Part shown: piece after piece, positions 9,456 to 18,083 of the stretch
Numbering within the stretch: position 1 is the first letter of the stretch
Layout: each line of letters opens with the position of its first letter
Assembly: GCA_012729535.1 (NCBI GenBank)
Contig: JAAYCY010000076.1
Location: forward strand, 1 to 48,506
Reading direction: 5' to 3'
Source of the DNA: Methanomicrobiales archaeon
Lineage (GTDB): Archaea; Halobacteriota; Methanomicrobia; Methanomicrobiales; Methanospirillaceae
DNA: 48,506 bases
The notes under the pieces: generated by a model
The model's database searches: none
What the model saw: only the letters and a program-made list of their open reading frames with translations
Told to the model about the DNA's origin: nothing
Position numbers and translations under genes: made by a program

Positions 9456-10856
9456 TTACGTTTTTTGCCCTTTGTTCATCTGGTCCTTGTGTTCAGCATA
9501 GGTAACCCATGCTGCATCAAACCTGGTCATAAGATCAGAAATTTTATTGCTGATGTCAAGTGCATATCCTTTTTCCAATGTCATTCCATCTGATAGTTTG
9601 ATAAGAAGGTCCTGGAGAGGTGTTCTGAGTTCAGCCGAAATTGAGCGGATATTTTCCAGGCTACTGTATAATTGGGCATAATCATTCCGCGTTTTTTCTG
9701 CTTCATATAATGCATGTTTCTCATTGGTTACATCATCCATAATTGTGGCAATATGAGTGGTAACACCATCTTTTTTAAGTGGAATCCGAATAAATTCAAT
9801 AAATTTTACTACATCACCAAAATTGTATTTTCGTATTCTCTTCTCCATGTCTCCTGAACGAAATATTTCCTGTAGATCCTGCATATCTCCGAAGAAGGAA
9901 AATTTCGGAGTTTCATACAATGGTCTTTTTAGCATATATTCGCTGATTCCAGCTTTTCGCGCCAGTTCATCAAACAGGGGGTTACGGCCTGTCAGCATCA
10001 GTCCTTTGTCAATGACGAATGCAGGAAGTTTAAGAACGTTTGTCAATGCCATCATGTGGCGGATTATCTGTGGTCCAAGATTTGAGGGATCAATGGATTC
10101 CGATTCTGCTTTATCGACAACCATCAGGCATTCCGGCAAGATCTTACCATCTCTGAGAATAAACCCTCCTTTCAGATTTACTGGAATATAACTCCCATCT
10201 TTATGTTTGAGCGAGACCTGGTCTGGAAGAATGAACTGAAGACCTGCCTCATAATTTTTTTCATCACCAACAATAATTTCCTGGGTTTTAAAATAGGTTT
10301 CAGCAGGTTTTCCAATTATTTCATTTTTAGAAAAACCGATCATTTCAACCGCTGGCTGATTCATCTCCAATATATTCATCTCATTTGAGAAAATGACAAC
10401 CGGAAGAGGAATGGTAATTACTTTTTTACTGAGATCAGATTGTGCCTCCGGATGTTTTTCCTCATGGACTCTCTGTTTAATCCGGTGTTTATGAAGGCTC
10501 ATCTCAATATTTGTCATCAATTCCCGCTCTTTGAACGGTTTTAAGAGGTATCCTGACGGAGAAACAGCAATGGCTCGTTCCAGTGTCGCTTTGTCTGAAT
10601 GGGCGGTGAGGAAGATGATAGGAATGTTATATAGTTCAATGATTCTTTTCGCTGCTGTAATCCCATCCATCTCTCCCTTTAACCTGATATCCATGAGTAC
10701 CAGGTCAGGTTTTTTCTCTCCGGCTTTCTGAATCGCGGATTCTCCGGTAATTGCCTGGGCAACTACATCGTATCCCATCTCCTTGAGTTTTTGTTTAATC
10801 TCCATGGAAATGATCATCTCGTCCTCAACAATCAGGATTTTACTTCCCTGTGGCAT
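9456..10856 (-). CDS. Receiver-PAS signalling protein with degenerate C-terminal histidine-kinase dimerisation motif
   Basis: A 466-residue protein. The receiver occupies 1-122 with Asp56 (LVLMDIRLKG), Thr85-type FLTAHSD and Lys in LLKPFKER. PAS-like regions follow at about 150-260 and 285-395. The C-terminus contains SAELRTPLQDLL, which matches the kinase H-box pattern SHELRTPL except that the phospho-acceptor His is Ala; no ATPase domain follows. It cannot be an ordinary kinase and may be a phosphate-receiving partner or dimerisation module. The ATG at 10856 sits one base after the stop of the upstream kinase gene, which indicates translational coupling; the frame extends to 10886 but only inside that gene. 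Together they look like a signalling pair. Confidence 0.88.
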   Translation of the reverse strand: MPQGSKILIVEDEMIISMEIKQKLKEMGYDVVAQAITGESAIQKAGEKKPDLVLMDIRLKGEMDGITAAKRIIELYNIPIIFLTAHSDKATLERAIAVSPSGYLLKPFKERELMTNIEMSLHKHRIKQRVHEEKHPEAQSDLSKKVITIPLPVVIFSNEMNILEMNQPAVEMIGFSKNEIIGKPAETYFKTQEIIVGDEKNYEAGLQFILPDQVSLKHKDGSYIPVNLKGGFILRDGKILPECLMVVDKAESESIDPSNLGPQIIRHMMALTNVLKLPAFVIDKGLMLTGRNPLFDELARKAGISEYMLKRPLYETPKFSFFGDMQDLQEIFRSGDMEKRIRKYNFGDVVKFIEFIRIPLKKDGVTTHIATIMDDVTNEKHALYEAEKTRNDYAQLYSSLENIRSISAELRTPLQDLLIKLSDGMTLEKGYALDISNKISDLMTRFDAAWVTYAEHKDQMNKGQKT

Positions 10857-10857
10857 G

Positions 10858-13800
10858 TTACTGATCCCCTGTAATAAATCCTTCATTAACTGGAATTTTC
10901 ATCTTTACCACTGTTCCTTTGTCTGATTCAAATGTAATCTCTCCGCTTGTCTGGAAGATTAAATTAGATATGATCTGCATGCCAAGTGTATTACTTGATT
11001 CAATGTCAAATTCTGGAGGAAGTCCCTTCCCGGTATCACGGTACGTGATGTTCAAAAATCCTGTTTCATCGGCAACTATGGTAATACTAATTTTTCCTTT
11101 CTTTTTTGGGATAAACCCATGTTTAAAAGAATTTGTAATCAGTTCATTCATGATAAGTCCCAGGGGGATTCCTGCATCAATAGTCATTTCGATAGATGGA
11201 TCACAGACGAGGCTCAGTGAGATTAGTGATTCATCAGGAGAAAAATCAGAAATTAACGTCTCTGCGAGTGAGTTCATGTATTCAAGCAGGTTAATACTTA
11301 CCAGGTTGTCAGTCCGGTACAATTTCTCATGAACAATCGCCATGGATAATATTCTGTTTTTACTCTCCTGTAACACATCCAGTACAAAGGGATTATCCAC
11401 CATTTTGCTTTGAATTCGGAGCATACTGACAATGATCTGCATATTGTTTTTTACCCGGTGGTGAACTTCCCGAAGCAGGATATCTTTTTCTTTGAGCGAC
11501 TGACGGATTTTCTCTTCGGCTTGTTTACGCTCTGTGATATCCATAATACTTCCGAGAATTGCAGTTTTCCCTTTATATCTGATACCAGTTATGAGATTTT
11601 CCATCCAGATGGTTCTTTTTTCCGCTGTTATTCCCCTGAATTCATAATCATATGCTAAATCAGGATTTTCCATGACTTTTTGGTAATGTTCAAGGACTAA
11701 ATCACTATCATCCGGATGTACGAACAAACTACTCGGAGATTTTTCAAGTTCTTCCCGGTTACAATCCAAAATTTCTGCCATGCGTGGGTTAGCATAAATA
11801 AACCTGAAGTCCTGAATCAGGTATACACCCACCAGGGATTGTTCAACAGGTTTATGGTACAATTCCTCGGTCTGATACCTGCTAATTGCAGATCCAATAA
11901 CCTCAGAAGCCATGATAAGGGCTTCAATCTCTGCAATCGGACAGACATATTCTTTTTTATAGGTGACAAATGCAATTGTGCCCCATAATATTTCCGCTGA
12001 AAAAACCGGTATTAACAACAAAAATTGGGGAATATCGCATTTTCCCGAACAATTAGTTTCCTTCTCGATCTTTAATCGGTCAGTAATGTAAAATCTGTTT
12101 TTTTCCAGATATTTATACAAGTGAGGTAAAATATCTGAACAAATGTTCGGGTACTCGATTTTGTGACCCTCTTGTTCAGTTTCAGTCCATTCACAATAAT
12201 AGTCTTCAAACCCGGGCTTTTCATAGTAATTTATACCAATGAGGATGACTTGCTCAACTCCTGTTGTAATGCCAAGCAATTCAAGGTAATCCGGAATGAC
12301 TGGTTCCCATTCCTTATTTCTCATAAGACTCTGGGCAACGGTGCTGATAGCACTAAGAATTCGATCTCTTTTTTCCAGTTCCTGCCTGGTCCTAACCAGA
12401 TCTGTGATTTCAAGGGTGGTCCCGACCAATCCAGTTACCTTACCTGTCTGGTCATGTGTAGGAATTATTGAAGAAACAAACCAATGTAGTTCGTCATCAA
12501 CAAAAAATTCCTCTTCGATATTATTTATCGGTCTATCTTCACTGATTACATAATTATCATATTCATGCCTTTTTTCTGCAATATTGGATGGAAAGAAATC
12601 ATCATCACATTTACCCGGTAATTCTTTCATGTTGGTATGAGCAAAAGAATAGAAAGGTTCATTTGCCATCAGGTACTGGTGATTGATATCTTTCAAATAG
12701 ATCTGGGCCGTTGATGAAGCCAGAATCGCAGAGATTCTTTCGTAATATTCATGAAGGTGACATTCCGCTTCAAGGCGTTCAGCAATGTCCCTGCTTATGG
12801 AAAACAAAACCTGACGTCCCCCCCATGAACCGATTGCTCCTCTTGTTTCAACCGGAATTCCTTTTCCTTTTTTATTAAGAAGAGGTAACGTGTTATGTGT
12901 GGAATCCCCGGTTCCTGTTACATTCATGAACTGATATATCACTTCATCCCGGTATTCTGGTGAATAAAGGACCTGGATCGGCATTCCTACAATTTCCTCT
13001 TCGGAATATCCAAGGGTTCTGATAGTTGCAGGATTAACACTAAGGATGGTTCCGTTCATGTCGATTACAATGACCAGTTCCTGCATGACCGTGTATAACT
13101 CGCGTAAATCTTTTTCCCGGTGCCTTACTTGTTCTTCTGAATGAATCCTGACGATAGTATTTCCGAGGTGACTGATAATTAGTTCAATCGTGTCCCTGAT
13201 TTCTGTATCCAGTGGTACAGGAGTATCCATAATAAATGAAAAAACGCCAAAAATCTCATTTCCTGCAAGAATAGGTATCTGTCCGCCGGTTATATTTTGT
13301 TCAGGACCTGTTGCCTCATCACTATCCGGGAAATAAATCGTGGTTTTTGTATGTACAACCTTGTGCAAATCACCAAATGTAAATCGTTTTAACAGGTCAT
13401 GGGTAAGATTTTGTGAAATGGCAAGTTCAGGTTTTTTTGTTTTCTCATGAATAAGATGAATACTACCCGATGTGCATCCGGTAATATTTCGTATTGCGGT
13501 AAGTGTGGCATCAAGGGCCTGATTGGTTGTAGATGATGCCGAAAGCCTGCTCATCAGGTCCCGTTGCGCCCTCATCAACATTTCACGGATTTTTAATTTC
13601 TTATTAAATTCCTGTTTATCGCGGTACTTTTCAACTGCTTTTGTAATCTTCTGTGCAATATCAGGAAATAATCGTGCTGGTTCTTCACTTTTAAACTGGA
13701 TGAAGTCAGCTCCTGCATCCATTGCCTGTAGGATAATCTCTTTGTCATCACGTGCTGTAAGCAGAAGAAAAGGAATATCCGGATTTACGGATTTGACTTT

Positions 13801-14001
13801 TTTAATAAAGGAAATTCCATCCATATCCTCCATCATATAGTCTGTAATAACTGCATCAGCATCACCTGACATTATTCTTACATAGGCCTCGTTTGGTGAT
13901 GTATATGCAATTGTTTTAAAATTTCCAAAATCTTCCAGGTAGATGCTCAGCATCTCACAAAAAGCAGGTTCATCATCAACTGCAATGATAGTGATCATCA
14001 T
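10858..14001 (-). CDS. Receiver-GAF-PAS-GAF-PAS sensor histidine kinase (HisKA_2 type)
   Basis: A 1047-residue soluble sensor kinase; no membrane segment is seen. Order: N-terminal receiver (Asp54 in AVITDYMMEDMDG), GAF-like region (about 160-290), PAS (about 300-415, PATIRTLGYSEEEIVG), PAS (about 425-545), GAF-like region (about 560-710), PAS (about 715-830), then the HisKA_2 motif REVHHRVKNNMQII (His near 847), and the HATPase N-box NELITNSFKHGF near 955 with DTGKGLPPEF. This is the kinase class common in methanogens, with the receiver at the front rather than the back. It is followed after one base by the receiver-PAS gene. The signal is unknown; PAS/GAF domains often bind small ligands, heme or flavin. 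Confidence 0.93.
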   Translation of the reverse strand: MMITIIAVDDEPAFCEMLSIYLEDFGNFKTIAYTSPNEAYVRIMSGDADAVITDYMMEDMDGISFIKKVKSVNPDIPFLLLTARDDKEIILQAMDAGADFIQFKSEEPARLFPDIAQKITKAVEKYRDKQEFNKKLKIREMLMRAQRDLMSRLSASSTTNQALDATLTAIRNITGCTSGSIHLIHEKTKKPELAISQNLTHDLLKRFTFGDLHKVVHTKTTIYFPDSDEATGPEQNITGGQIPILAGNEIFGVFSFIMDTPVPLDTEIRDTIELIISHLGNTIVRIHSEEQVRHREKDLRELYTVMQELVIVIDMNGTILSVNPATIRTLGYSEEEIVGMPIQVLYSPEYRDEVIYQFMNVTGTGDSTHNTLPLLNKKGKGIPVETRGAIGSWGGRQVLFSISRDIAERLEAECHLHEYYERISAILASSTAQIYLKDINHQYLMANEPFYSFAHTNMKELPGKCDDDFFPSNIAEKRHEYDNYVISEDRPINNIEEEFFVDDELHWFVSSIIPTHDQTGKVTGLVGTTLEITDLVRTRQELEKRDRILSAISTVAQSLMRNKEWEPVIPDYLELLGITTGVEQVILIGINYYEKPGFEDYYCEWTETEQEGHKIEYPNICSDILPHLYKYLEKNRFYITDRLKIEKETNCSGKCDIPQFLLLIPVFSAEILWGTIAFVTYKKEYVCPIAEIEALIMASEVIGSAISRYQTEELYHKPVEQSLVGVYLIQDFRFIYANPRMAEILDCNREELEKSPSSLFVHPDDSDLVLEHYQKVMENPDLAYDYEFRGITAEKRTIWMENLITGIRYKGKTAILGSIMDITERKQAEEKIRQSLKEKDILLREVHHRVKNNMQIIVSMLRIQSKMVDNPFVLDVLQESKNRILSMAIVHEKLYRTDNLVSINLLEYMNSLAETLISDFSPDESLISLSLVCDPSIEMTIDAGIPLGLIMNELITNSFKHGFIPKKKGKISITIVADETGFLNITYRDTGKGLPPEFDIESSNTLGMQIISNLIFQTSGEITFESDKGTVVKMKIPVNEGFITGDQ

Positions 14002-14020
14002 CTATCTGACAAAAAGAGAT

Positions 14021-14030
14021 TTTTTTAAAA
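14021..14030 (-). promoter_or_regulatory. Putative TATA box for the sensor kinase operon
   Basis: On the minus strand this reads TTTTAAAAAA, centred about 25 bases upstream of the ATG at 14001. This spacing would make the mRNA leaderless or nearly so. No ribosome site is visible before the ATG. Confidence 0.45.
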
Positions 14031-14100
14031 CATGAAAAAGGTGTTGCTGGAATGGAGAAAGAAAATTTGTATGGAGGGCGAAAAAATTCCGGATTATCAG

Positions 14101-15423
14101 TCAGGTTTTCTGATTCCCGTTGAGATATTTCAGCAGCCATGGTATGCCGTCTGCAGAAGGATGAATCTCGATAAACCGGTTAAATACACCTCTCTGAATA
14201 TCTGAATTTATCATCCATCCAAGATATGCCATGGCAACTGAAGCTGCCGGGGAAGCTTCAGCAATACCGGTCAGGTGGCCGGTATCATCAAGTTCAACCA
14301 CTGATGATCCGGTATGACGGTCTGGGACTTCCCAGAATGTTTCAGGCCCGGCTGGTCCGGGAATTGAGAGAGATTTATGAAATTTGTGAGATGTCCTGCA
14401 GAATGCCAGATCATGGTGGAGTTTGATAGCTTGTGGGACAGTTTTTGGTTCAGGTTCAGGTTCTTTACCGAGGATGATATCTGCAGTTTTTCTTCCCAGG
14501 AACCTGGCATATGGTGTCAGGTTCCCATAGCCGGTAACATCACCTGCAGCATATACACCTGGTTCTGATGTTTCCATTCGCTCATTAACAACCAATGCTC
14601 CATCTGCTCCACAGTCAATACCGGTAATAAACCCGGTATTTGGGATCATCCCGGTTGCGAGAAGGACCACATCTGCTGGTATTTCCTGTGTTCCGTCCGG
14701 GGTTTGGATTACAACTCCGCTTACACTTTTCTGACCGCTGATACCGGTAACGGTGACCTTTTCCAGAATATTTACCTGAGATAAATCTTTTCTTGCTTCC
14801 TTGATTAGTTGTTCAGGAAATATCCTTAAAAGTGAACTTCTTGCAAGTATGGTAACTTCAGTTCCAAACGAACTAAAAATATATGCAAACTCAGCGGCAA
14901 TTACTCCACTTCCGATGATGACCATCTTTTTTGGCAGATCTGGCATGGTAAGGATCGTATGCGCAGTGTATACTCCCAAAAGAGAGCAACCTGGAATATC
15001 AGGTATATTCGGTTTGGCACCCGATGCAATGATAATAGTATCTGCATGAATCCGTTCTCCATCAACGAGGAGAGTACTTCCCTGAAGGATAGCAGATCCT
15101 TTCATGATCTCAACACCTGCCTGTATGGTTTCCTGATCAAGAATATGTGCAATCTGTTTGATTATCTCCTGCATCTTTTGGACAAGAACCGGGTATGATA
15201 TCTCCGTCCGGGTTTGAATAATACTCATTCTGGAGAATGTGTGCATCCTGTCCATGAACCTGGCAACATCATTAAGTGCACAAATGGTCATACACCCCTG
15301 GTGGAGACACTGTCCTCCAAGACCGGCTGGTCTTTTTTCAATAATCCTAACCTTCTTTCCAGCACCGGAAAGCCGCATAGCAGCGTACCGCCCCGCCGGC
15401 CCGCCACCTATCACGACTATCAT
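14101..15423 (-). CDS. FAD-dependent pyridine nucleotide-disulfide oxidoreductase (dihydrolipoamide dehydrogenase-like)
   Basis: A 440-residue flavoenzyme. The FAD site IVVIGGGPAGRYAA opens the protein. A redox-type cysteine pair follows in GGQCLHQGCMT (Cys39, Cys44), where classical members have GGTCxNxGCxPSK. The NAD(P)-binding motif VIIGSGVIAAEFAYIF and the second FAD motif GVYAAGDVTGYG come next. A C-terminal dimerisation domain contains EIHPSADGIPW, placing a His where the catalytic base usually lies. The altered residues around the cysteines suggest a substrate other than lipoamide. I chose the ATG at 15423, which begins directly with the FAD strand and has a TATA-like element 27 bases upstream; the frame also extends to an ATG at 15447. 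Substrate unknown; a role in disulfide or oxidative-stress chemistry is plausible. Confidence 0.9.
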   Translation of the reverse strand: MIVVIGGGPAGRYAAMRLSGAGKKVRIIEKRPAGLGGQCLHQGCMTICALNDVARFMDRMHTFSRMSIIQTRTEISYPVLVQKMQEIIKQIAHILDQETIQAGVEIMKGSAILQGSTLLVDGERIHADTIIIASGAKPNIPDIPGCSLLGVYTAHTILTMPDLPKKMVIIGSGVIAAEFAYIFSSFGTEVTILARSSLLRIFPEQLIKEARKDLSQVNILEKVTVTGISGQKSVSGVVIQTPDGTQEIPADVVLLATGMIPNTGFITGIDCGADGALVVNERMETSEPGVYAAGDVTGYGNLTPYARFLGRKTADIILGKEPEPEPKTVPQAIKLHHDLAFCRTSHKFHKSLSIPGPAGPETFWEVPDRHTGSSVVELDDTGHLTGIAEASPAASVAMAYLGWMINSDIQRGVFNRFIEIHPSADGIPWLLKYLNGNQKT

Positions 15424-15444
15424 AAATGAGTATCTGACCGGTAG

Positions 15445-15456
15445 CATAATATATGC
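15445..15456 (-). promoter_or_regulatory. Putative TATA box for the flavoprotein gene
   Basis: On the minus strand this reads GCATATATTATG, centred about 27 bases upstream of the ATG at 15423. This fits leaderless transcription starting at that ATG. The alternative upstream ATG at 15447 overlaps this element. Confidence 0.45.
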
Positions 15457-15507
15457 AGAGGATTTGTATCTGGTGATGATTCTAAAAATAAGAAGAATAA
15501 TGCTGCA

Positions 15508-15978
15508 TTAGAAAAATTCAGTCTCTGGAGCGGGTGCATCATCGAATCCTGGTGATATATCCTGTTTTTTTACCAGGATCACATCCAATACTCCATTATT
15601 ACAGGTGAAGGTGGATGTTTCAGGCGCAATACAAAACTGCAGGTCAATTGTTCCGGAAAGACCATTCATCCCGATATGACATGCCCGCTCCTGGAACAGC
15701 ACATCAGGTTCATTCCCAAATCCTTTGGGTAACTGGATAGTAAGAAATGCCGTATCACCTGCATCAACCATCTCATATGAGAGACCAGACTTGCGCTCTT
15801 TTCCCTGGTCTATTGCTTCATGAGGGGACAGTCCACCTGTGATAATGGCACAGCCGATGATTCCGGGTTTTGTCTCAGAACCGTCCTGCATTTTTCTCAT
15901 ATTCTGTTCTAGTGAAGTAATCTGCTCAAGTAACCTGACAAGGTTTTTAAGCAGATCGTCATATGGATTAATCGGCAT
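15508..15978 (-). CDS. Hsp20/alpha-crystallin-like small protein
   Basis: A 156-residue protein. The N-terminal 40 or so residues are helical (LLKNLVRLLEQITSLEQNM), followed by a beta-rich region (about 85-135) that reads like an alpha-crystallin or CS fold: YEMVDAGDTAFLTIQLPKGF at 80-100, then TFTCNNGVLDVILVK, the strand that closes such folds. The acidic, Pro-rich tail ends in ETEFF. It resembles small heat-shock/GvpH-like proteins found next to ArsR-type regulators in other Euryarchaeota; this is a fold-level guess. Its start overlaps the regulator stop by 11 bases, so the two are co-translated and the regulator probably controls it. Confidence 0.6.
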   Translation of the reverse strand: MPINPYDDLLKNLVRLLEQITSLEQNMRKMQDGSETKPGIIGCAIITGGLSPHEAIDQGKERKSGLSYEMVDAGDTAFLTIQLPKGFGNEPDVLFQERACHIGMNGLSGTIDLQFCIAPETSTFTCNNGVLDVILVKKQDISPGFDDAPAPETEFF

Positions 15979-16588
15979 ATATACCTCGGATTTCTAATCC
16001 TGTTCCTTTCCTACATACTATGCCTTCTTCCATCAGCTGGCGGAGAGTAGTATCTACCGTATCTGAAGAAAGATCTGTAAGATCCCGGATCTCTTCGGTA
16101 TTTTTCGCCCCATGGGCCAGGGCGACAGATACCAGCATACTCTCTTCTCCACTACCTGCACGTTTGCCTTCATGGAGAACTTCGCTTATCTGGTGATCAA
16201 TTTCCCTCTCTTTCTCTTCAAGTTTCTCGGCAAGTTTATCGCGTTCGGATATCATCTGCCGAAGTTTTTGCAATGATATCAGGAGGCGTTGTTCACCGGA
16301 GAGGATCATGGGGACCAGGTCATGGCTCTGGCCATCCAGATGTACCTGGATACTGATGTCATGCTCAAGATAGTAATACTTTCTTCTCCGGTCATCACTC
16401 CGGAAAGCGAGAATTCTCGCATCTTCAAGCATCTGGAGATGATCAATTACGGCTTTTGGTGAAATCATCAGCCGTTCAGATATCTCGGTCACAAAACAGG
16501 GCTTTTCCCGAAGAAGTTCGATAATTCTCCTCCGGTTCCGGTTTCCCAGTATGTCCAGCAAACGGGAAAGCTCTGCCTGTTCCAACAT
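15968..16588 (-). CDS. ArsR-like winged-helix transcriptional regulator
   Basis: A 206-residue regulator. Residues 5-80 form a winged helix: ILGNRNRRRIIELL, CFVTEISERLMISPKAVIDH (recognition helix) and LAFRSDDRRRKYYYL (wing). A coiled-coil segment (about 110-150, LAEKLEEKEREIDHQ) follows. A second helix-turn-helix-like region at the C-terminus (IRDLTDLSSDTVDTTLRQLM) is typical of the archaeal two-winged-helix regulators that pair with Hsp20-like genes. I chose the ATG at 16588 over the preceding in-frame GTG. It sits 33 bases after the guaB stop, and its own promoter and a palindrome lie in that gap, which suggests autoregulation. Confidence 0.85.
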   Translation of the reverse strand: MLEQAELSRLLDILGNRNRRRIIELLREKPCFVTEISERLMISPKAVIDHLQMLEDARILAFRSDDRRRKYYYLEHDISIQVHLDGQSHDLVPMILSGEQRLLISLQKLRQMISERDKLAEKLEEKEREIDHQISEVLHEGKRAGSGEESMLVSVALAHGAKNTEEIRDLTDLSSDTVDTTLRQLMEEGIVCRKGTGLEIRGIYAD

Positions 16589-16601
16589 CACTAACTTAGT
16601 G
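16589..16601. promoter_or_regulatory. Palindromic operator candidate next to the regulator start
   Basis: CACTAACTTAGTG is a perfect inverted repeat (6-base arms around one central base) abutting the ATG at 16588. It lies between that start codon and the TATA-like element, so a bound dimer would block initiation. It is the natural candidate site for the ArsR-like protein encoded just downstream. Confidence 0.5.
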
Positions 16602-16609
16602 TTAGGGAA

Positions 16610-16620
16610 AAATTGTATTT
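16610..16620 (-). promoter_or_regulatory. Putative TATA box for the regulator/Hsp20 pair
   Basis: On the minus strand this reads AAATACAATTT, centred at about 16615, 27 bases upstream of the ATG at 16588. The spacing predicts a leaderless transcript. Confidence 0.4.
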
Positions 16621-16621
16621 A

Positions 16622-18082
16622 TTATATTCGGTAATTCGGAGCTTCATCAGTAATGGTGATGTTGTGTGGGTGGCTTTCCGTGTATCCTGCATGGGTGATC
16701 CTGATAAACCGTGTCTTTTCATGCATGTCCTGGATGGTCCGCGCTCCTACGTAACCCATTGCAGATTTTAAACCTCCAATCATCTGATAAATCACGTCAG
16801 CAACCGGTCCAACGTAGGGTGTTACTCCCTCAACACCTTCAGGGACAAATTTGGTCTTTCCGATCTCTTTCTTCTGAAAGTACCGGTCTGATGACACACC
16901 AGAACTCATGACACCTAATGAACCCATGCCCCGGTATTGTTTGTATTTCCTACTCTGGATTGTTACAATCTGACCCGGTGATTCATCAGTACCGGCAAAA
17001 AGATTTCCCATCATGACAGTATCTGCTCCAGCTGCAATGGCCTTTGCAATATCCCCTGAAAAACGGATTCCTCCGTCTGCAATAATCGGGACACCTTTCT
17101 CTCTCGCTATCTCTGCAACCGATGAAATTGCAGTTACCTGTGGCACTCCGACACCTGCTACAACCCGTGTCGTACAGATAGATCCCGGTCCTATCCCTAC
17201 TTTAAGTCCGTCAACTGTGTCCACGAGTGCTTCTGTTGCACTTTTTGTTGCAATATTACCAGCAATCACGTCAACCGGGACACTTTCTTTAATCTCTTTC
17301 ACACTTTTTACGACATTGAGGTTATGCCCGTGTGCACAGTCAACAACAATGGCATCGACCCCGGCCTCTACCAGCATCATTGCGCGTGGATGGTCAAAAG
17401 GACCGACTGATGCTGCAACAATAAGGTTTCCATCATCATCCCTGATGGCATTTGGGAACTGCCGTTTTTCAAGAAGTTCCTGCATAGAGATGATACCGGT
17501 AAGCATACCCATATCATCAACGACTGGAAGTCTCTCTACTTTACGGGAATACATCAGGTCAAATGCATCGTCAAGTGAGATTCCTTCTCTGGCGACAATT
17601 GGTTCATGTGTCATAATTGACCTCACCGGCTGGTTTCCGATACGACTGACCATGGCACGAAGGTCACGTCTGCTGACAATACCAATTACCTTCTCATTCT
17701 CAACAACCGGAACTCCACCAATACCATGGTATGTCATCATCCGGTCAACATCTGCAATAAGGGAATCCGGAGTGACCGTCAGAACTTCACGCTGGACTAT
17801 TTCAGACTCAAGTTTGACTTTTCTGACCTCTTCTACTTCCTGTTCGGGTGACATGTTCCGGTGGATAACGGTAATGCCCCCGGCACGTGCAAGAGCTACT
17901 GCCATTGAGGATGTGCTTACTGTATCCATTGCAGCACTAACCAACGGAATGTTTAAAGCTATGTTTCGTGAAAAACGGGTTGATACATCTGCCTGATCCG
18001 GTTCCACTTCTGAAGCGGAGGGGATGAGGAGAATATCGTCAAAGGTAAGTCCTGTTTCTGCCTGTAATTTTTCGATATACAT
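16622..18082 (-). CDS. guaB: Inosine-5'-monophosphate dehydrogenase
   Basis: Oxidises IMP to XMP with NAD+, the committed step to GMP. The 486-residue length is standard. The barrel start GLTFDDILLIPS is followed by a pair of CBS domains (about 98-205). Other motifs are VVDCAHGH at the NAD site, the catalytic-loop cysteine Cys303 in GPGSICTTR, ADGGIRFSGD for phosphate binding, and MGSLGVM. The start is one base after the mfnB stop, so the two genes are coupled. That link between purine and methanofuran genes is not explained by biochemistry and is probably only operon packing. Confidence 0.97.
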   Translation of the reverse strand: MYIEKLQAETGLTFDDILLIPSASEVEPDQADVSTRFSRNIALNIPLVSAAMDTVSTSSMAVALARAGGITVIHRNMSPEQEVEEVRKVKLESEIVQREVLTVTPDSLIADVDRMMTYHGIGGVPVVENEKVIGIVSRRDLRAMVSRIGNQPVRSIMTHEPIVAREGISLDDAFDLMYSRKVERLPVVDDMGMLTGIISMQELLEKRQFPNAIRDDDGNLIVAASVGPFDHPRAMMLVEAGVDAIVVDCAHGHNLNVVKSVKEIKESVPVDVIAGNIATKSATEALVDTVDGLKVGIGPGSICTTRVVAGVGVPQVTAISSVAEIAREKGVPIIADGGIRFSGDIAKAIAAGADTVMMGNLFAGTDESPGQIVTIQSRKYKQYRGMGSLGVMSSGVSSDRYFQKKEIGKTKFVPEGVEGVTPYVGPVADVIYQMIGGLKSAMGYVGARTIQDMHEKTRFIRITHAGYTESHPHNITITDEAPNYRI

Positions 18083-18083
18083 T

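Noticed and set aside
17013-17996. 327-residue open frame antisense to guaB
   Set aside because: Its product is Ser/Thr/Ile-rich low-complexity sequence typical of an antisense shadow; guaB is unambiguous.
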